Of a stretch of 64,000 nt of DNA, positions 1 through 7,817 are shown piece by piece. The position numbers and the translations under genes are program-made. The first letter of the stretch is position 1. Every line of letters starts with the position of its first letter. This DNA is from Clostridia bacterium (GTDB lineage Bacteria > Bacillota > Clostridia > Christensenellales > Borkfalkiaceae): contig JAAUYR010000021.1 of the NCBI GenBank assembly GCA_014805025.1, forward strand, positions 21,639 to 85,638, given 5' to 3'. Below the pieces are notes generated by a model. The model saw only the letters and a program-made list of their open reading frames with translations. It was not told where the DNA came from and searched no databases.

Positions 1-274
1 ACTCAACCGAGCCTTTACCTGAACCCATACGGGATTCGGCAGGGTGCTTGGTTATGGGCTTGTGGGGGAATATGTCTATCCATACTTTACCGCCACGCTT
101 AATAAATCTGGTCATTGCGATACGGGCTGCTTCTATCTGTCTGGAAGTAATTCTGCCGCCTTCCAGAGCTACGAGGCCGTACTCGCCGTAAGCGATTTTA
201 TTGCCCTTCTGAGCCTTGCCGCGAATTTTGCCGCGGTGCTGCATTCTTCTTTTAACTCTCTTGGGGATTAACAT
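1..274 (-). CDS. rplP: 50S ribosomal protein L16, 3' end beyond window
   Basis: This is the N-terminal 91 codons of ribosomal protein L16, a large-subunit protein near the peptidyl-transferase and A-site region. The reverse-strand reading starts [16 protein letters not shown] and continues with [12 protein letters not shown] and KPITKHPAE, which are characteristic L16 segments. Its ATG (272-274) overlaps the rpsC stop codon by one base (TAATG), so it is translationally coupled to S3, the normal S10-operon order. The gene is cut by the window edge, so the C-terminal third cannot be judged. Confidence 0.97.
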   Translation of the reverse strand, partial: MLIPKRVKRRMQHRGKIRGKAQKGNKIAYGEYGLVALEGGRITSRQIEAARIAMTRFIKRGGKVWIDIFPHKPITKHPAESRMGSGKGSVE

Positions 275-945
275 TACTCTTCGCCTCCCTCCGAAATAAT
301 CAGACGTTTAGCCGTATCAAGCACTTCGCCCTTGTATATCCAGCACTTAATGCCGAGTACGCCGAAGGTGGTGTGCGCTTCCGCAAAGCCGTAATCGATG
401 TCGGCGCGGATGGTTTGAAGAGGTATAGAACCCTCGTGGTAGCTTTCGCTGCCGGCGATTTCTCTGCCGTCGAGACGTCCGCCCACGGTAATTTTAACGC
501 CCTTAACGCCGGTTTTTGCAACCTTTGCTATCTGCTGTTTAACCGCTCTTCTGTACGATACGCGCTTTTCAAGCTGCGAAGCAACCGCTTCTGCAACGAG
601 CTGAGCGTCCTGGTCGATTTTTTCGACCTTTTTAACGTTTATTATGATGGCCTTGCCCTTTGCAAGCTTAGCCAAATCTTTTTTGATAACCTCTATCTCG
701 GAGCCTGCCTTACCGATAAGCACGCCGGGACGACCGGTGTAGATGCCTACTTCGATTTTGTTAGCAGCTCTTATGATAGTGATTTTGCTTATAGCCGCGT
801 CGTAATACTTCTTTTTTAAGAAGGTACGGATTTCATTGTCCTCTTTGATAAAAGCGGAAAAGTTTTTCTTATCAGCGTACCACTGGGTATCCCAAGCGGA
901 AATTACGCCGACTCTCAAACCGTGAGGATTAACTTTTTGTCCCAT
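274..945 (-). CDS. rpsC: 30S ribosomal protein S3
   Basis: S3 lines the mRNA entry channel of the small subunit. The 223-residue product begins [13 protein letters not shown], has the KH type-2 RNA-binding loop [11 protein letters not shown] at about residues 71-81, and ends with an acidic tail, all usual for bacterial S3 (about 210-230 residues). It lies between rplV (12-base gap) and rplP (one-base overlap) in the S10 operon. A GGAG-type ribosome binding site precedes the start. Nothing is unusual. Confidence 0.98.
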   Translation of the reverse strand: MGQKVNPHGLRVGVISAWDTQWYADKKNFSAFIKEDNEIRTFLKKKYYDAAISKITIIRAANKIEVGIYTGRPGVLIGKAGSEIEVIKKDLAKLAKGKAIIINVKKVEKIDQDAQLVAEAVASQLEKRVSYRRAVKQQIAKVAKTGVKGVKITVGGRLDGREIAGSESYHEGSIPLQTIRADIDYGFAEAHTTFGVLGIKCWIYKGEVLDTAKRLIISEGGEE

Positions 946-957
946 AATTTTATCTCC

Positions 958-1347
958 TTATACCTTCTTCGCGTCGAGTATGACGGTAACGTGGCTGGTT
1001 CTTTTCAGAATGGCGTGGCCGCGGCCCTTGGAAACGGGCTGCATTCTCTTTAAATGAGGGCCGCCGTTAGCAAAAGCTTCGGCAACGATAAGGTCGCTTC
1101 TGTCCATTCCGTTGTTGTGCTCGGCGTTAGCCGCCGCGGATAAAAGTACTTTTTTAACCTCTAAGCTTCCGCCCTTGTTGCAATAAGTTAAGATTGCTTC
1201 CGCCTCTTCTACGGACTTGCCGCGGATAAGCGCGAGAACCGTTCTTATTTTGTAGGGGGAAATTCTGAGGTATTTAGCCGTTGCGTAAGGACGGTTATCC
1301 TTATTGGCGGCAATTCTTTCAACCTTTTTATTCATATTGCTTGCCAT
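958..1347 (-). CDS. rplV: 50S ribosomal protein L22
   Basis: L22 is a large-subunit protein whose beta-hairpin reaches the exit tunnel. The 129-residue product has the family core YLRISPYKIRTVLALIRGK and the C-terminal loop region KRMQPVSKGRGHAI. An N-terminal extension of about 20 residues (MASNMNKKVERIAANKD) precedes the core; shorter N-termini are common, and an internal ATG at codon 5 is an alternative start. It follows rpsS by 11 bases in the S10 operon. Confidence 0.97.
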   Translation of the reverse strand: MASNMNKKVERIAANKDNRPYATAKYLRISPYKIRTVLALIRGKSVEEAEAILTYCNKGGSLEVKKVLLSAAANAEHNNGMDRSDLIVAEAFANGGPHLKRMQPVSKGRGHAILKRTSHVTVILDAKKV

Positions 1348-1358
1348 AATTCAACTCC

Positions 1359-1631
1359 TTACTTCTTGGCGGTCTTAGCCGCGTGTCCCTTGAACGTTCT
1401 GGTGGGCGCGAATTCACCTAACTTGCAGCCTACCATATCCTCGGTTACGTATACGGGAACGTGTTTTCTTCCGTCGTAAACCGCGATAGTATGTCCTACC
1501 ATCTGGGGGAATATCGTTGTCGCGCGCGACCAGGTCTTAACGACCTTCTTCTCGCCGGCAGCGTTCATCGCCTCGATTCTTGCCATAAGTCTTTCTTCGG
1601 CATAAGGTCCTTTCTTAACGCTTCTTGACAT
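1359..1631 (-). CDS. rpsS: 30S ribosomal protein S19
   Basis: S19 is a small-subunit head protein that contacts 16S rRNA and S13. The 90-residue product starts [15 protein letters not shown] and contains the conserved [22 protein letters not shown] segment in the middle and a basic tail, the expected length and layout. It lies 13 bases after rplB in the S10 operon and has an AGGAGG ribosome binding site. Confidence 0.98.
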   Translation of the reverse strand: MSRSVKKGPYAEERLMARIEAMNAAGEKKVVKTWSRATTIFPQMVGHTIAVYDGRKHVPVYVTEDMVGCKLGEFAPTRTFKGHAAKTAKK

Positions 1632-1644
1632 TGTCTATTCCTCC

Positions 1645-2472
1645 TTAATTAATTCTCTTCAAAATGAACTTTGAAGTAGGGTTCTTCTTCTTTCTCGTCT
1701 TATAGCCGAGCGCAGGCTTGCCCCAAGGGGTCATAGGGCCTGCATGGCCGACAGGGCTCTTGCCTTCGCCGCCGCCGTGAGGGTGGTCGTTGGGGTTCAT
1801 AACCGAACCGCGGACGGTGGGACGGATACCGAAGTGTCTCGTTTTACCGGCTTTACCCACGCGGATAATTTCGTGTTCGAGGTTGCCTACCTGTCCGATA
1901 GTAGCCTTGCATTTAAGCGAGATAAGTCTCATTTCGCCGGAAGGCATCTTGATGGTCGCATAAGCGCCCTCTTTTGCCATAATCTGCGCGGAGATACCTG
2001 CGGAACGCGCTATCTGCGCGCCGCGGCCCGGCTGCATTTCGATTGCGTGAACGACGGTACCTACGGGGATATCCGCAAGGCAAAGCGCGTTGCCGCTCTT
2101 GATGTCCGCAGTGCTGCCCGAAAGGACTTTGTCGCCTACGTTCAGGCCTACGGGCGCGAGGATATACCTCTTTTCGCCGTCTGCGTACGCAAGGAGCGCG
2201 ATGTGCGCCGAACGGTTGGGGTCGTACTGAATGGACTTAACCGTTGCGGGAATGCCGTCCTTATTGCGCTTGAAATCTATTATTCTGTACTTAATTCTGT
2301 TGCCGCCGCCGATATGACGAACGGAAATTTTACCTTGATTGTTCCTGCCGCCCGATTTGCGCTTATCGTGCAATAAGCTTCTTTCGGGCTTGTCGCCCGT
2401 AAGCTCGGTGTAAGCGCTTACCGTCATAAAACGGCGCGCGGGGGAGGTAGGTTTATACCTTTTAACTGCCAT
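1645..2472 (-). CDS. rplB: 50S ribosomal protein L2
   Basis: L2 is one of the primary rRNA-binding proteins of the large subunit and is needed for subunit association. The 275-residue product has the N-terminal segment [17 protein letters not shown], the [16 protein letters not shown] segment, and the near-C-terminal [12 protein letters not shown] loop that holds the conserved functional histidine. Length is normal. It is preceded by rplW (20-base gap) and followed by rpsS. Confidence 0.98.
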   Translation of the reverse strand: MAVKRYKPTSPARRFMTVSAYTELTGDKPERSLLHDKRKSGGRNNQGKISVRHIGGGNRIKYRIIDFKRNKDGIPATVKSIQYDPNRSAHIALLAYADGEKRYILAPVGLNVGDKVLSGSTADIKSGNALCLADIPVGTVVHAIEMQPGRGAQIARSAGISAQIMAKEGAYATIKMPSGEMRLISLKCKATIGQVGNLEHEIIRVGKAGKTRHFGIRPTVRGSVMNPNDHPHGGGEGKSPVGHAGPMTPWGKPALGYKTRKKKNPTSKFILKRIN

Positions 2473-2492
2473 AATTAGTGCCTCCTTGCTCC

Positions 2493-2783
2493 TTACGATA
2501 ACGAGTTGAAGAACTCAATCGCCTTGGAGTCAGCTTTAAGCTGGACGACTGCCTTCTTGTAATCGGGGGTGTAGCCCTCGTTTCTGCCCATTCTTTTAAG
2601 CTTGCCCTTGCAGTTCAGGGTGTTTACGCTTTCAACTTCAACGCCGAACAGCTTTTCAACCGCATGCTTAATCTGGGTCTTGTTAGCCGACTTTTTAACG
2701 ATGAACGTATACTTTTTGTCGGCGATACCGTCGTAACCTTTTTCCGTGAGGAGAGGTTTTAAAATTATATCTTCGGCAAACAT
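2493..2783 (-). CDS. rplW: 50S ribosomal protein L23
   Basis: L23 sits at the tunnel exit and docks SRP and trigger factor. The 96-residue product contains the family signatures [13 protein letters not shown] at the N-terminus, [26 protein letters not shown] in the centre (quoted in part: [12 protein letters not shown]) and [14 protein letters not shown] near the C-terminus. Its start overlaps the rplD stop by one base (TAATG), as is usual for this gene pair. Confidence 0.97.
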   Translation of the reverse strand: MFAEDIILKPLLTEKGYDGIADKKYTFIVKKSANKTQIKHAVEKLFGVEVESVNTLNCKGKLKRMGRNEGYTPDYKKAVVQLKADSKAIEFFNSLS

Positions 2784-3409
2784 TATTCTCCGTAGACCTC
2801 CTCTATTTTCTTAACCGCAGCCTTGGTCAGAACGACCTTTGCGTTGGCAACCACTTCGTAAGTGGAAATCTGCGCTACGGGAAGGGTGGAAAGCTCCTGT
2901 ATGTTCCTTGCTGCGAGAATTACGTTCTTGTCGTCGTTGTCCATAACGATAACGGCGGACTTGTCAAGCTTCAACGCCTTCTGGAACGCTACCATTTCTT
3001 TCGTCTTGCCTTCCTTAACTTTGAGGCTGTCCACAACGACCACTTCGCCGTCTGCAACCTTTTTGGAAAGCGCCGATATAAGTGCGGCAACCTTTGCCTT
3101 TTTGTTCATATCCTTGGAAAAGTCGCGGCTCTTGGGTGCGAACACAACGCCGCCCTTTATCCACTGCGGTGCCCTTATAGAGCCCTGACGCGCATTACCC
3201 GTGCCTTTCTGTCTCCAAGGCTTTCTGCCGCCGCCCCTTACTTCCGTACGGGTCAAGGTCGACTTTGTGCCCTGCCTTTCGTTTGCAAGACGGGTAACTA
3301 CCGCCTGGTGAATGAGCGCTTCGTTGTACTCAGCGCCGAACACCTTGTCGCTTAATTTCATCGAACCGGCTTCCGTGCCGTCCATTTTATACACTTTAAT
3401 ACTAGGCAT
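2783..3409 (-). CDS. rplD: 50S ribosomal protein L4
   Basis: L4 is a large-subunit tunnel protein; in Escherichia coli it also represses its own S10 operon. The 208-residue product has the invariant loop segments [25 protein letters not shown] (key part [12 protein letters not shown]) and [16 protein letters not shown]. Spacing to rplC is 14 bases and the stop overlaps the rplW start. Whether it acts on the long leader upstream of rpsJ here is unknown. Confidence 0.98.
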   Translation of the reverse strand: MPSIKVYKMDGTEAGSMKLSDKVFGAEYNEALIHQAVVTRLANERQGTKSTLTRTEVRGGGRKPWRQKGTGNARQGSIRAPQWIKGGVVFAPKSRDFSKDMNKKAKVAALISALSKKVADGEVVVVDSLKVKEGKTKEMVAFQKALKLDKSAVIVMDNDDKNVILAARNIQELSTLPVAQISTYEVVANAKVVLTKAAVKKIEEVYGE

Positions 3410-3423
3410 ACTTTGGTACCTCC

Positions 3424-4053
3424 TTATTTAACGGTGTCGTTTATGGTAACGACAGCCCCGTTAGGGCCGGGAACAGACCCTTTAATAAGTAAGCAGTTTC
3501 TCTCAACGTCCACCCTTACGATTTCGAGGTTTTGTACGGTTACGTTCTCAACGCCGTACTGACCTGCGAGGCGCTTGTTCTTGAATACCCTCGAAGGCGA
3601 GCTGTTCGCGCCCATAGAACCGGGTTCTCTGTGAACGGGGCCTACGCCGTGGGTTTCCTTCAACCTGTGCTGATTCCATCTCTTGATAACGCCGGAATAG
3701 CCGTGACCTTTGGATACGCCGTGAACGTCTACCTTGTCGCCAGCTGCAAATACGTCTGCCTTGATTTCGCTGCCAACCTGATAGGAAGCGGTGTTTTCAA
3801 GACGGAACTCTTTAAGCACTTTGCAGGGCTTAACGCCGGCTTTCTTGAACTGTCCGAGTTCGGGCTTGGTCAAAGCCTTTTCCTTTGCTTCGTCAAAACC
3901 GAGTTTCAAAGCGGCGTAGCCGTCCTTTTCGACAGTTTTGATTTGCACTACGGGGCAGGGACCTGCTTCGATAACCGTTACGGGTATCACCTTGCCCTCC
4001 GCCGTAAATATCTGGGTCATACCAGCTTTACGGCCGATGATTGCTTTATTCAT
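3424..4053 (-). CDS. rplC: 50S ribosomal protein L3
   Basis: L3 is a primary binder of 23S rRNA. The 209-residue product starts [16 protein letters not shown] and has the conserved central segments [27 protein letters not shown] and [10 protein letters not shown]. It is preceded by a 118-base gap after rpsJ that holds a hairpin (see separate entry), which is wider than the usual rpsJ-rplC spacing. The ribosome binding site AAGGAG lies upstream of the ATG. Confidence 0.98.
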   Translation of the reverse strand: MNKAIIGRKAGMTQIFTAEGKVIPVTVIEAGPCPVVQIKTVEKDGYAALKLGFDEAKEKALTKPELGQFKKAGVKPCKVLKEFRLENTASYQVGSEIKADVFAAGDKVDVHGVSKGHGYSGVIKRWNQHRLKETHGVGPVHREPGSMGANSSPSRVFKNKRLAGQYGVENVTVQNLEIVRVDVERNCLLIKGSVPGPNGAVVTINDTVK

Positions 4054-4086
4054 TGATAAAGTTCTCCTTAAAAAATTTATTTTTTC

Positions 4087-4142
4087 AGATAACTCGTTCT
4101 AAGTAGCGCCGCTTTCGCGTCGGCATAAATCCGTTGGTTATC
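4087..4142 (-). other. Structured hairpin in the rpsJ-rplC spacer
   Basis: The arms AGATAAC and GTTATCT (4087-4093 and 4136-4142) enclose an inner GCCG/CGGC hairpin. In the transcript the hairpin lies just before the rplC ribosome binding site and is followed by a short A/U-rich run. It could be a pausing or processing structure or an internal attenuator; it lacks a clean U-tract, so a terminator is not certain. The rest of the 118-base spacer shows no gene. Confidence 0.5.
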
Positions 4143-4171
4143 TATATTGACTTATTATATATATGGAATAA

Positions 4172-4471
4172 TCAGAGCTTGATTTTGATATCTACGCCTG
4201 CCGGAAGGTGCACGGTATCGAGCAATTTCGCGTTGGGGGTATAGATATCGATAATTCTCTTATAAGTTCTCTGTTCGAACTGCTCGCGGCTGTCCTTGTA
4301 TTTATGAGGCGAGCGAAGAATCGTTACTATCTCCCTCTCGGTGGGAAGGGGAATAGGTCCGGAAATTTTCGCGCCGCTCTTCTTCATAGTTTCAACTATG
4401 CGCTGAGCTGCAAGGTCAACCAATTCGTGGTCGTAAGCTGCAAGTTTGATTCTGATTTTCTGTCCTGCCAT
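4172..4471 (-). CDS. rpsJ: 30S ribosomal protein S10 (NusE)
   Basis: S10 is a small-subunit head protein and, as NusE, a partner of NusG/NusB in antitermination. The 99-residue product has the typical segments [27 protein letters not shown] and [13 protein letters not shown]. It is the first gene of the S10 operon here and has an AGGAG ribosome binding site about 8 bases before the ATG. Its promoter and long leader are listed separately. fusA, tuf or rpsL/rpsG are not directly upstream. Confidence 0.98.
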   Translation of the reverse strand: MAGQKIRIKLAAYDHELVDLAAQRIVETMKKSGAKISGPIPLPTEREIVTILRSPHKYKDSREQFEQRTYKRIIDIYTPNAKLLDTVHLPAGVDIKIKL

Positions 4472-4701
4472 TTGTGAACTCCTGTACTAACTTGAAATTT
4501 TTTAGCTGTGTCAACTTAACCGTGTGTATCGCGGCTTTGAGTACTAAAAAACACCAAACGTTTGGTGTCGCTTTAAAGCCACGGTTAGTCGCAGGGGTCG
4601 CGCCCCTACATTTGTCAGCGCAAATTATCTGTTGCGAGAGCTTTTTTCGCACTTTTGCAGTAACTTTACGCCTCAACCCAATACGCACCCATTGAACACG
4701 C
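4472..4701 (-). promoter_or_regulatory. S10 operon leader with putative attenuator
   Basis: About 230 bases separate the predicted start of transcription from rpsJ. On the minus strand this leader has a perfect 18-base palindrome (ACACCAAACGTTTGGTGT, 4551-4568) followed directly by six T residues, the form of an intrinsic terminator. It is nested within a wider pairing of AACCGTGGCTTT with AAAGCC and CACGGTT on either side, and another small hairpin (AGGGG/CCCCT, 4593-4607) lies upstream. This arrangement suggests attenuation control of the ribosomal operon. The ligand is not known; L4 is one possibility by analogy with E. coli. Confidence 0.65.
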
Positions 4702-4707
4702 TTGACT

Positions 4708-4736
4708 ATTATATATAATCAAAAAGCTTTTGTCAA
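4708..4736 (-). promoter_or_regulatory. S10 operon promoter
   Basis: On the minus strand there is a perfect sigma-A promoter: -35 TTGACA (4731-4736), 17-base spacer and -10 TATAAT (4708-4713). Transcription would start near 4701 and run through the leader into rpsJ. Confidence 0.85.
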
Positions 4737-4953
4737 CGGAATTTAAGCCCTATTTTTGCGGTTTTTTTAACTTTTTTGCCCTGTTTTACCCCGTTTTTGC
4801 CCGTTTTGAGGATACCCCGAAAAACCTTGCCGCAAGCCACAATATATTGACAAAATTCCTTAAAAAACCCCGTATTTAGTCCTTTGAAAACTATGCAAAA
4901 ACCGCCAAAAAACTACTATTATATTTTCTTATACCCTTTTTAAAATGAAATAT
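4737..4953. other. AT-rich spacer without a recognisable gene
   Basis: This part of the 500-base gap between rpsJ and the next gene contains runs of T and A (for example TTTTGCCCTGTTTTACCCC-like stretches) but no ORF with a ribosome binding site, no tRNA-like fold and no repeat seen elsewhere in the window. Confidence 0.5.
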
Positions 4954-4990
4954 AACAGACTTTTTGAAAAATAGTTACAAAAAATCTGTT
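4954..4990 (-). terminator. Weak hairpin after the DUF6809-like gene
   Basis: The arms AACAGACTTTTTG and CAAAAAATCTGTT form a long AT-rich stem directly after the stop codon of the small gene 4994-5266. The stem is weak but is followed by an AT-rich stretch, so it may serve as a terminator. Confidence 0.45.
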
Positions 4991-4993
4991 AAT

Positions 4994-5266
4994 TTAAGTG
5001 TAATTATCTTTTGAAACTTCCATACCGAGTAATACGCCGCTTTTAAAACCAACCCTATATGCGGTCTTTTCCGTCTCTAATTCAAGCTCTCCGTATAATG
5101 TATTAATTCTCGACAACATTTCTTTTTGCTTTTCATTTAAGGTACTGTCAAGCTTATCGCAAAGGTCTAATAATTCTTGTTTGTCTTGATTATACTTCTC
5201 CGTATTGCTTATCCCCTCGCATACGTCGCATTCATAATAATAAAAATCTTCTATTATTGAAGTCAT
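4994..5266 (-). CDS. Small acidic protein, DUF6809-like
   Basis: The 90-residue product starts MTSIIEDFYYYECD and has a helical, acidic centre (LDLCDKLDSTLNEKQKEMLSR in part) and the ending YRVGFKSGVLLGMEV. The pattern of an N-terminal IEDxYY segment and a C-terminal xxGFxxGxxLxxEV helix resembles small Firmicutes proteins classed as DUF6809; I assign this by memory of the pattern only. The start at 5266 is chosen because AAAGGAG lies 9 bases upstream; the longer reading to 5287 would run into the operator. The gene is divergent from an XRE regulator and its promoter contains that regulator's probable operators. No function is known. Confidence 0.7.
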   Translation of the reverse strand: MTSIIEDFYYYECDVCEGISNTEKYNQDKQELLDLCDKLDSTLNEKQKEMLSRINTLYGELELETEKTAYRVGFKSGVLLGMEVSKDNYT

Positions 5267-5281
5267 AATTCTAAACTCCTT

Positions 5282-5354
5282 TATCAAAATATTGATATGG
5301 GCATTATAGTATCAAGATTTTGATAAGTCAATTACTTTAAGCAATATTTTGATA
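5282..5354. promoter_or_regulatory. Three operator-like palindromes between divergent genes
   Basis: Three copies of TATCAANATNTTGATA lie here: TATCAAAATATTGATA (5282-5297), TATCAAGATTTTGATA (5310-5325) and a partial CAATATTTTGATA (5342-5354). The second fills the spacer of a minus-strand promoter, TTGACT (5326-5331), 17 bases, TATAAT (5303-5308); the first covers the start of transcription of that promoter; the third is just before the XRE gene. They are the likely binding sites of the adjacent XRE protein, repressing both genes. Confidence 0.75.
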
Positions 5355-5369
5355 TTTTGTAGTAGAACT

Positions 5370-5573
5370 ATGTACGGCAAAGAAATTAAACAAATACGTA
5401 AATCTTTAAATTTTACGCAAACACAAGTTGCACAGGCGACGGGCATTCCGCAAAATACTTTAAGTTGGATTGAGGCCGATAAAGGTATTCCAAATATACA
5501 GCAGTGTGTTTTGTTGGCCAACTTTTACGGTGTTACCCTTGAAGAATTGCTTGGTCTTGAATTAAATAAATAA
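5370..5573 (+). CDS. XRE-family transcriptional regulator
   Basis: A 67-residue protein consisting of a single Cro/CI helix-turn-helix domain: YGKEIKQIRKSLNFTQTQVAQATGIPQNTLSWIE, then a helix ending in LEELLGL. The Q-x-x-V-A-x-x-x-G-I-x-x-x-x-L-S-x-x-E pattern is typical of XRE domains, and there is no second domain. The ATG at 5370 is preferred over an in-frame TTG at 5349, which would lie inside the third operator, although the ribosome binding site is weak either way. It is divergent from a small unknown gene and probably autoregulated. The pair could be a small regulatory or toxin-antitoxin-like module, but nothing shows toxicity. Confidence 0.85.
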   Translation: MYGKEIKQIRKSLNFTQTQVAQATGIPQNTLSWIEADKGIPNIQQCVLLANFYGVTLEELLGLELNK

Positions 5574-5580
5574 TCTTAAA

Positions 5581-5605
5581 CGCCCCACGGCAAAGCCGTG
5601 GGGCG
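5581..5605. terminator. Bidirectional terminator
   Basis: CGCCCCACGGC and GCCGTGGGGCG pair across an AAA loop. T-rich sequence follows on the plus strand (after the XRE gene) and the fusA-like gene ends just beyond it on the minus strand. Confidence 0.85.
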
Positions 5606-5611
5606 CTTTAT

Positions 5612-7657
5612 TTATTTTTCTATTATTTTTTCTGCTAATTGCGGCGGCAGCTCCTCGTACCGCAAAAACTCGGTAGAAAATTTACCTTGCCCCCTAGTAA
5701 GTCCGCGCAAGTCTGTTGCGTACTTTGTAATTTCCGAAAGCGGAACTTCGGCAACGACCGTCGTTACGTTGCCCTCTGTCGAGCTGTCGGAAATTCTACC
5801 TCTGCGCTTGGATATATCGCCCATAACTCCGCCGAGGTATTCGCCGTCAACGGCAACTTTCAGCTTCATAACCGGCTCTAACAGCACGGGCGAAGCGTTT
5901 TTAATTCCCTCTTTAAACGCAAGCGCGGCCGCCGCCTTGAAAGCCATTTCCGAGGAGTCCACATCGTGGTAGCTTCCGTCGTAAAGCACCGCCCTCACTC
6001 CCGTTACGGGGTACCCTGCAAGCACTCCGCGCGAAAGGCATTCCCTAAGCCCCTTTTCAACCGCCGGTATGTACTGCTTGGGTACTGCGCCGCCCACAAC
6101 CTCGTCGGCGAACTCAAACTCGCTCTCGCACGGCTCGAAGCGCACTTTGCAGTGTCCGTACTGTCCGTGTCCGCCCGACTGCTTTTTGTGTTTGCCCTCG
6201 GCGCTGGCTACGGCGCGTATAGTCTCGCGGTAAGGAATTTTCGGCTCGGAAAGCTTCACCTCTATGCCGTATCTCGATTTCAGCTTTTTAGCGAGCATTT
6301 CAAGGTGAACCTCGCCCTGACCGCTCAGTATCAGCTCGCCGGTGTCCGCGCGCTTTTCAACCGAGAATGTATAGTCCTCCTCGCGCATCCTTGCAAAGCC
6401 TGCCGCCATTTTGTCCTCGTCGCCCTTGACCGCGGTAGTAACCGCAAGCGAAATTGAGGGGCGCGGAAAACGTATGGGGTCGAAAACAAGGTTCGTGCCG
6501 ACGGCGCAAAGAGTATGGTTCGTATCGGTGCTTGCAAGCTTGTTTACCGCGCCGATATCGCCTGCGGAAAGCTCGGTTACAAGCTCCGCCTTTTTGCCTT
6601 TGAGCGCAAATATCTGACCTATGCGCTCCTCAACCCCCGTGTTTGCGTTTAAAACGGTCATGCCCGTTTTCAGTCGGCCGCGGAAAATCTTAATATAGTT
6701 CATTTTGCCCGAGTACGCGTCGTACACGGTTTTGAAAACCTGCGCGGCGAAAGGCCCGTCCTCTTCGCAGGTGACGTTTATCATTTCGTCGGCGGCGAGG
6801 TCGGTTGCAAGCGAGTTTCTGCGCTCGTTTGCGGTGGGCATATAGCGCACTATTTCGTCCAACAGATTTATAACGCCGCGGTTTTGAAGCGCGCTGCCCG
6901 ACATTACGGGTATAACGTTGCCCGTTGCAATGCCGCGGCGAACGCCGTGAACGGTATCCTCTTTGGAAAGCGCGCCGTTCTCGAAGTATTTATCCAGCAG
7001 CAGCTCGTCGTTTTCCGCAGCGGTCTCCATAAGCGAGGCCTGCATTTCGTCCATATATTTTTTCAGCTCGTCGGGAACGGGTATTTCCTGCGGCCCCTGG
7101 GTGGAAAACTTGTAGGCTCTTTCCTGAATGGCGTTGACGTAGCCCGTCATTTTGCCGTCCGACATTATGGGTATCTGAATGGGCGCAAGCTTGCCGGCGT
7201 ATTTTTCCCTGAGCGCGTGCACAGTGCCCGCGTAGTCCGCGTTGGCTTTGTCCATTCCGTTTATGAAAATTACAAGCGGTTTGCCGAGCTTCAAGCAGTA
7301 CTCCACCACGCTTTCCGCGCCGACCGGCAGAACGCCGTTAGCGCCTATGACGAGCACCGCCGCGCCGCAGGCAGCAAGCCCCTCGTGCCGCTCGCCCTCG
7401 AAGTCGTAAAAGCCGGGCAAGTCCAAAAGGTTTATTTTTACGCCTTTCCAGACGAGGTATGCAACCGAAGTGTAAACGGAAAGCTTTTTGGCTTTTTCAA
7501 GCTCGTCAAAGTCCATTACGGTCGTGCCGTCCTCGACCTTGCCCATTCTGTCCGTTACGCCGCCGTTGAAAAGCATTGCCTCGCAAAGGGTGGTCTTGCC
7601 CTCGCCGCTGTGGCCTATTACCGCCACGTTTCGTATCTCTTTTGATGTTATGTTCAT
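5612..7657 (-). CDS. Elongation factor G paralogue (EF-G2 type GTPase)
   Basis: A 681-residue translational GTPase with EF-G domain order. The P-loop is GHSGEGKT (residues 15-22), G3 is DLPGF (79-83) where canonical EF-G has DTPGH, and G4 is NGMD (133-136) rather than NKMD. The RGITI switch I segment is missing. After the GTPase part come EF-G domain II, III (VEKRADTGELILSGQGEVHLE in part), IV (HGQYGHCKVRFEP) and V. These changes match the divergent EF-G paralogues found beside a standard fusA in many bacteria, so this is probably not the main translocase. It has its own promoter (7680-7708). Confidence 0.88.
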   Translation of the reverse strand: MNITSKEIRNVAVIGHSGEGKTTLCEAMLFNGGVTDRMGKVEDGTTVMDFDELEKAKKLSVYTSVAYLVWKGVKINLLDLPGFYDFEGERHEGLAACGAAVLVIGANGVLPVGAESVVEYCLKLGKPLVIFINGMDKANADYAGTVHALREKYAGKLAPIQIPIMSDGKMTGYVNAIQERAYKFSTQGPQEIPVPDELKKYMDEMQASLMETAAENDELLLDKYFENGALSKEDTVHGVRRGIATGNVIPVMSGSALQNRGVINLLDEIVRYMPTANERRNSLATDLAADEMINVTCEEDGPFAAQVFKTVYDAYSGKMNYIKIFRGRLKTGMTVLNANTGVEERIGQIFALKGKKAELVTELSAGDIGAVNKLASTDTNHTLCAVGTNLVFDPIRFPRPSISLAVTTAVKGDEDKMAAGFARMREEDYTFSVEKRADTGELILSGQGEVHLEMLAKKLKSRYGIEVKLSEPKIPYRETIRAVASAEGKHKKQSGGHGQYGHCKVRFEPCESEFEFADEVVGGAVPKQYIPAVEKGLRECLSRGVLAGYPVTGVRAVLYDGSYHDVDSSEMAFKAAAALAFKEGIKNASPVLLEPVMKLKVAVDGEYLGGVMGDISKRRGRISDSSTEGNVTTVVAEVPLSEITKYATDLRGLTRGQGKFSTEFLRYEELPPQLAEKIIEK

Positions 7658-7679
7658 AATATTTTCCCCTTATATTTCT

Positions 7680-7708
7680 ATTATAATATAGGTTTTGTCA
7701 TTTTACAA
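7680..7708 (-). promoter_or_regulatory. Promoter of the EF-G paralogue
   Basis: Minus strand: -35 TTGTAA (7703-7708), 17-base spacer, -10 TATAAT (7680-7685), about 25 bases before the ATG. Confidence 0.7.
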
Positions 7709-7725
7709 GGGGCAATTTAAAAATT

Positions 7726-7750
7726 CCGCCCACAGCAAAGCTGTGAACGG
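7726..7750 (-). terminator. Terminator after the 378-residue membrane protein gene
   Basis: CCGTTCACAGC and GCTGTGGGCGG pair around a TTT loop on the minus strand, followed by AATTTTTAAA. A sequence GGAACGTTT occurs near the hairpin and again at about 7809. Confidence 0.75.
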
Positions 7751-7817
7751 AACGTTTGATTTGAGAGTTGCTTGTGTTAAGCAAAAGAATTTAAGATACT
7801 TTGATTAAACGGAACGT

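Noticed and set aside
4473-4695. Short ORFs in the S10 leader on both strands
   Set aside because: They have no ribosome binding site and overlap the structured leader.
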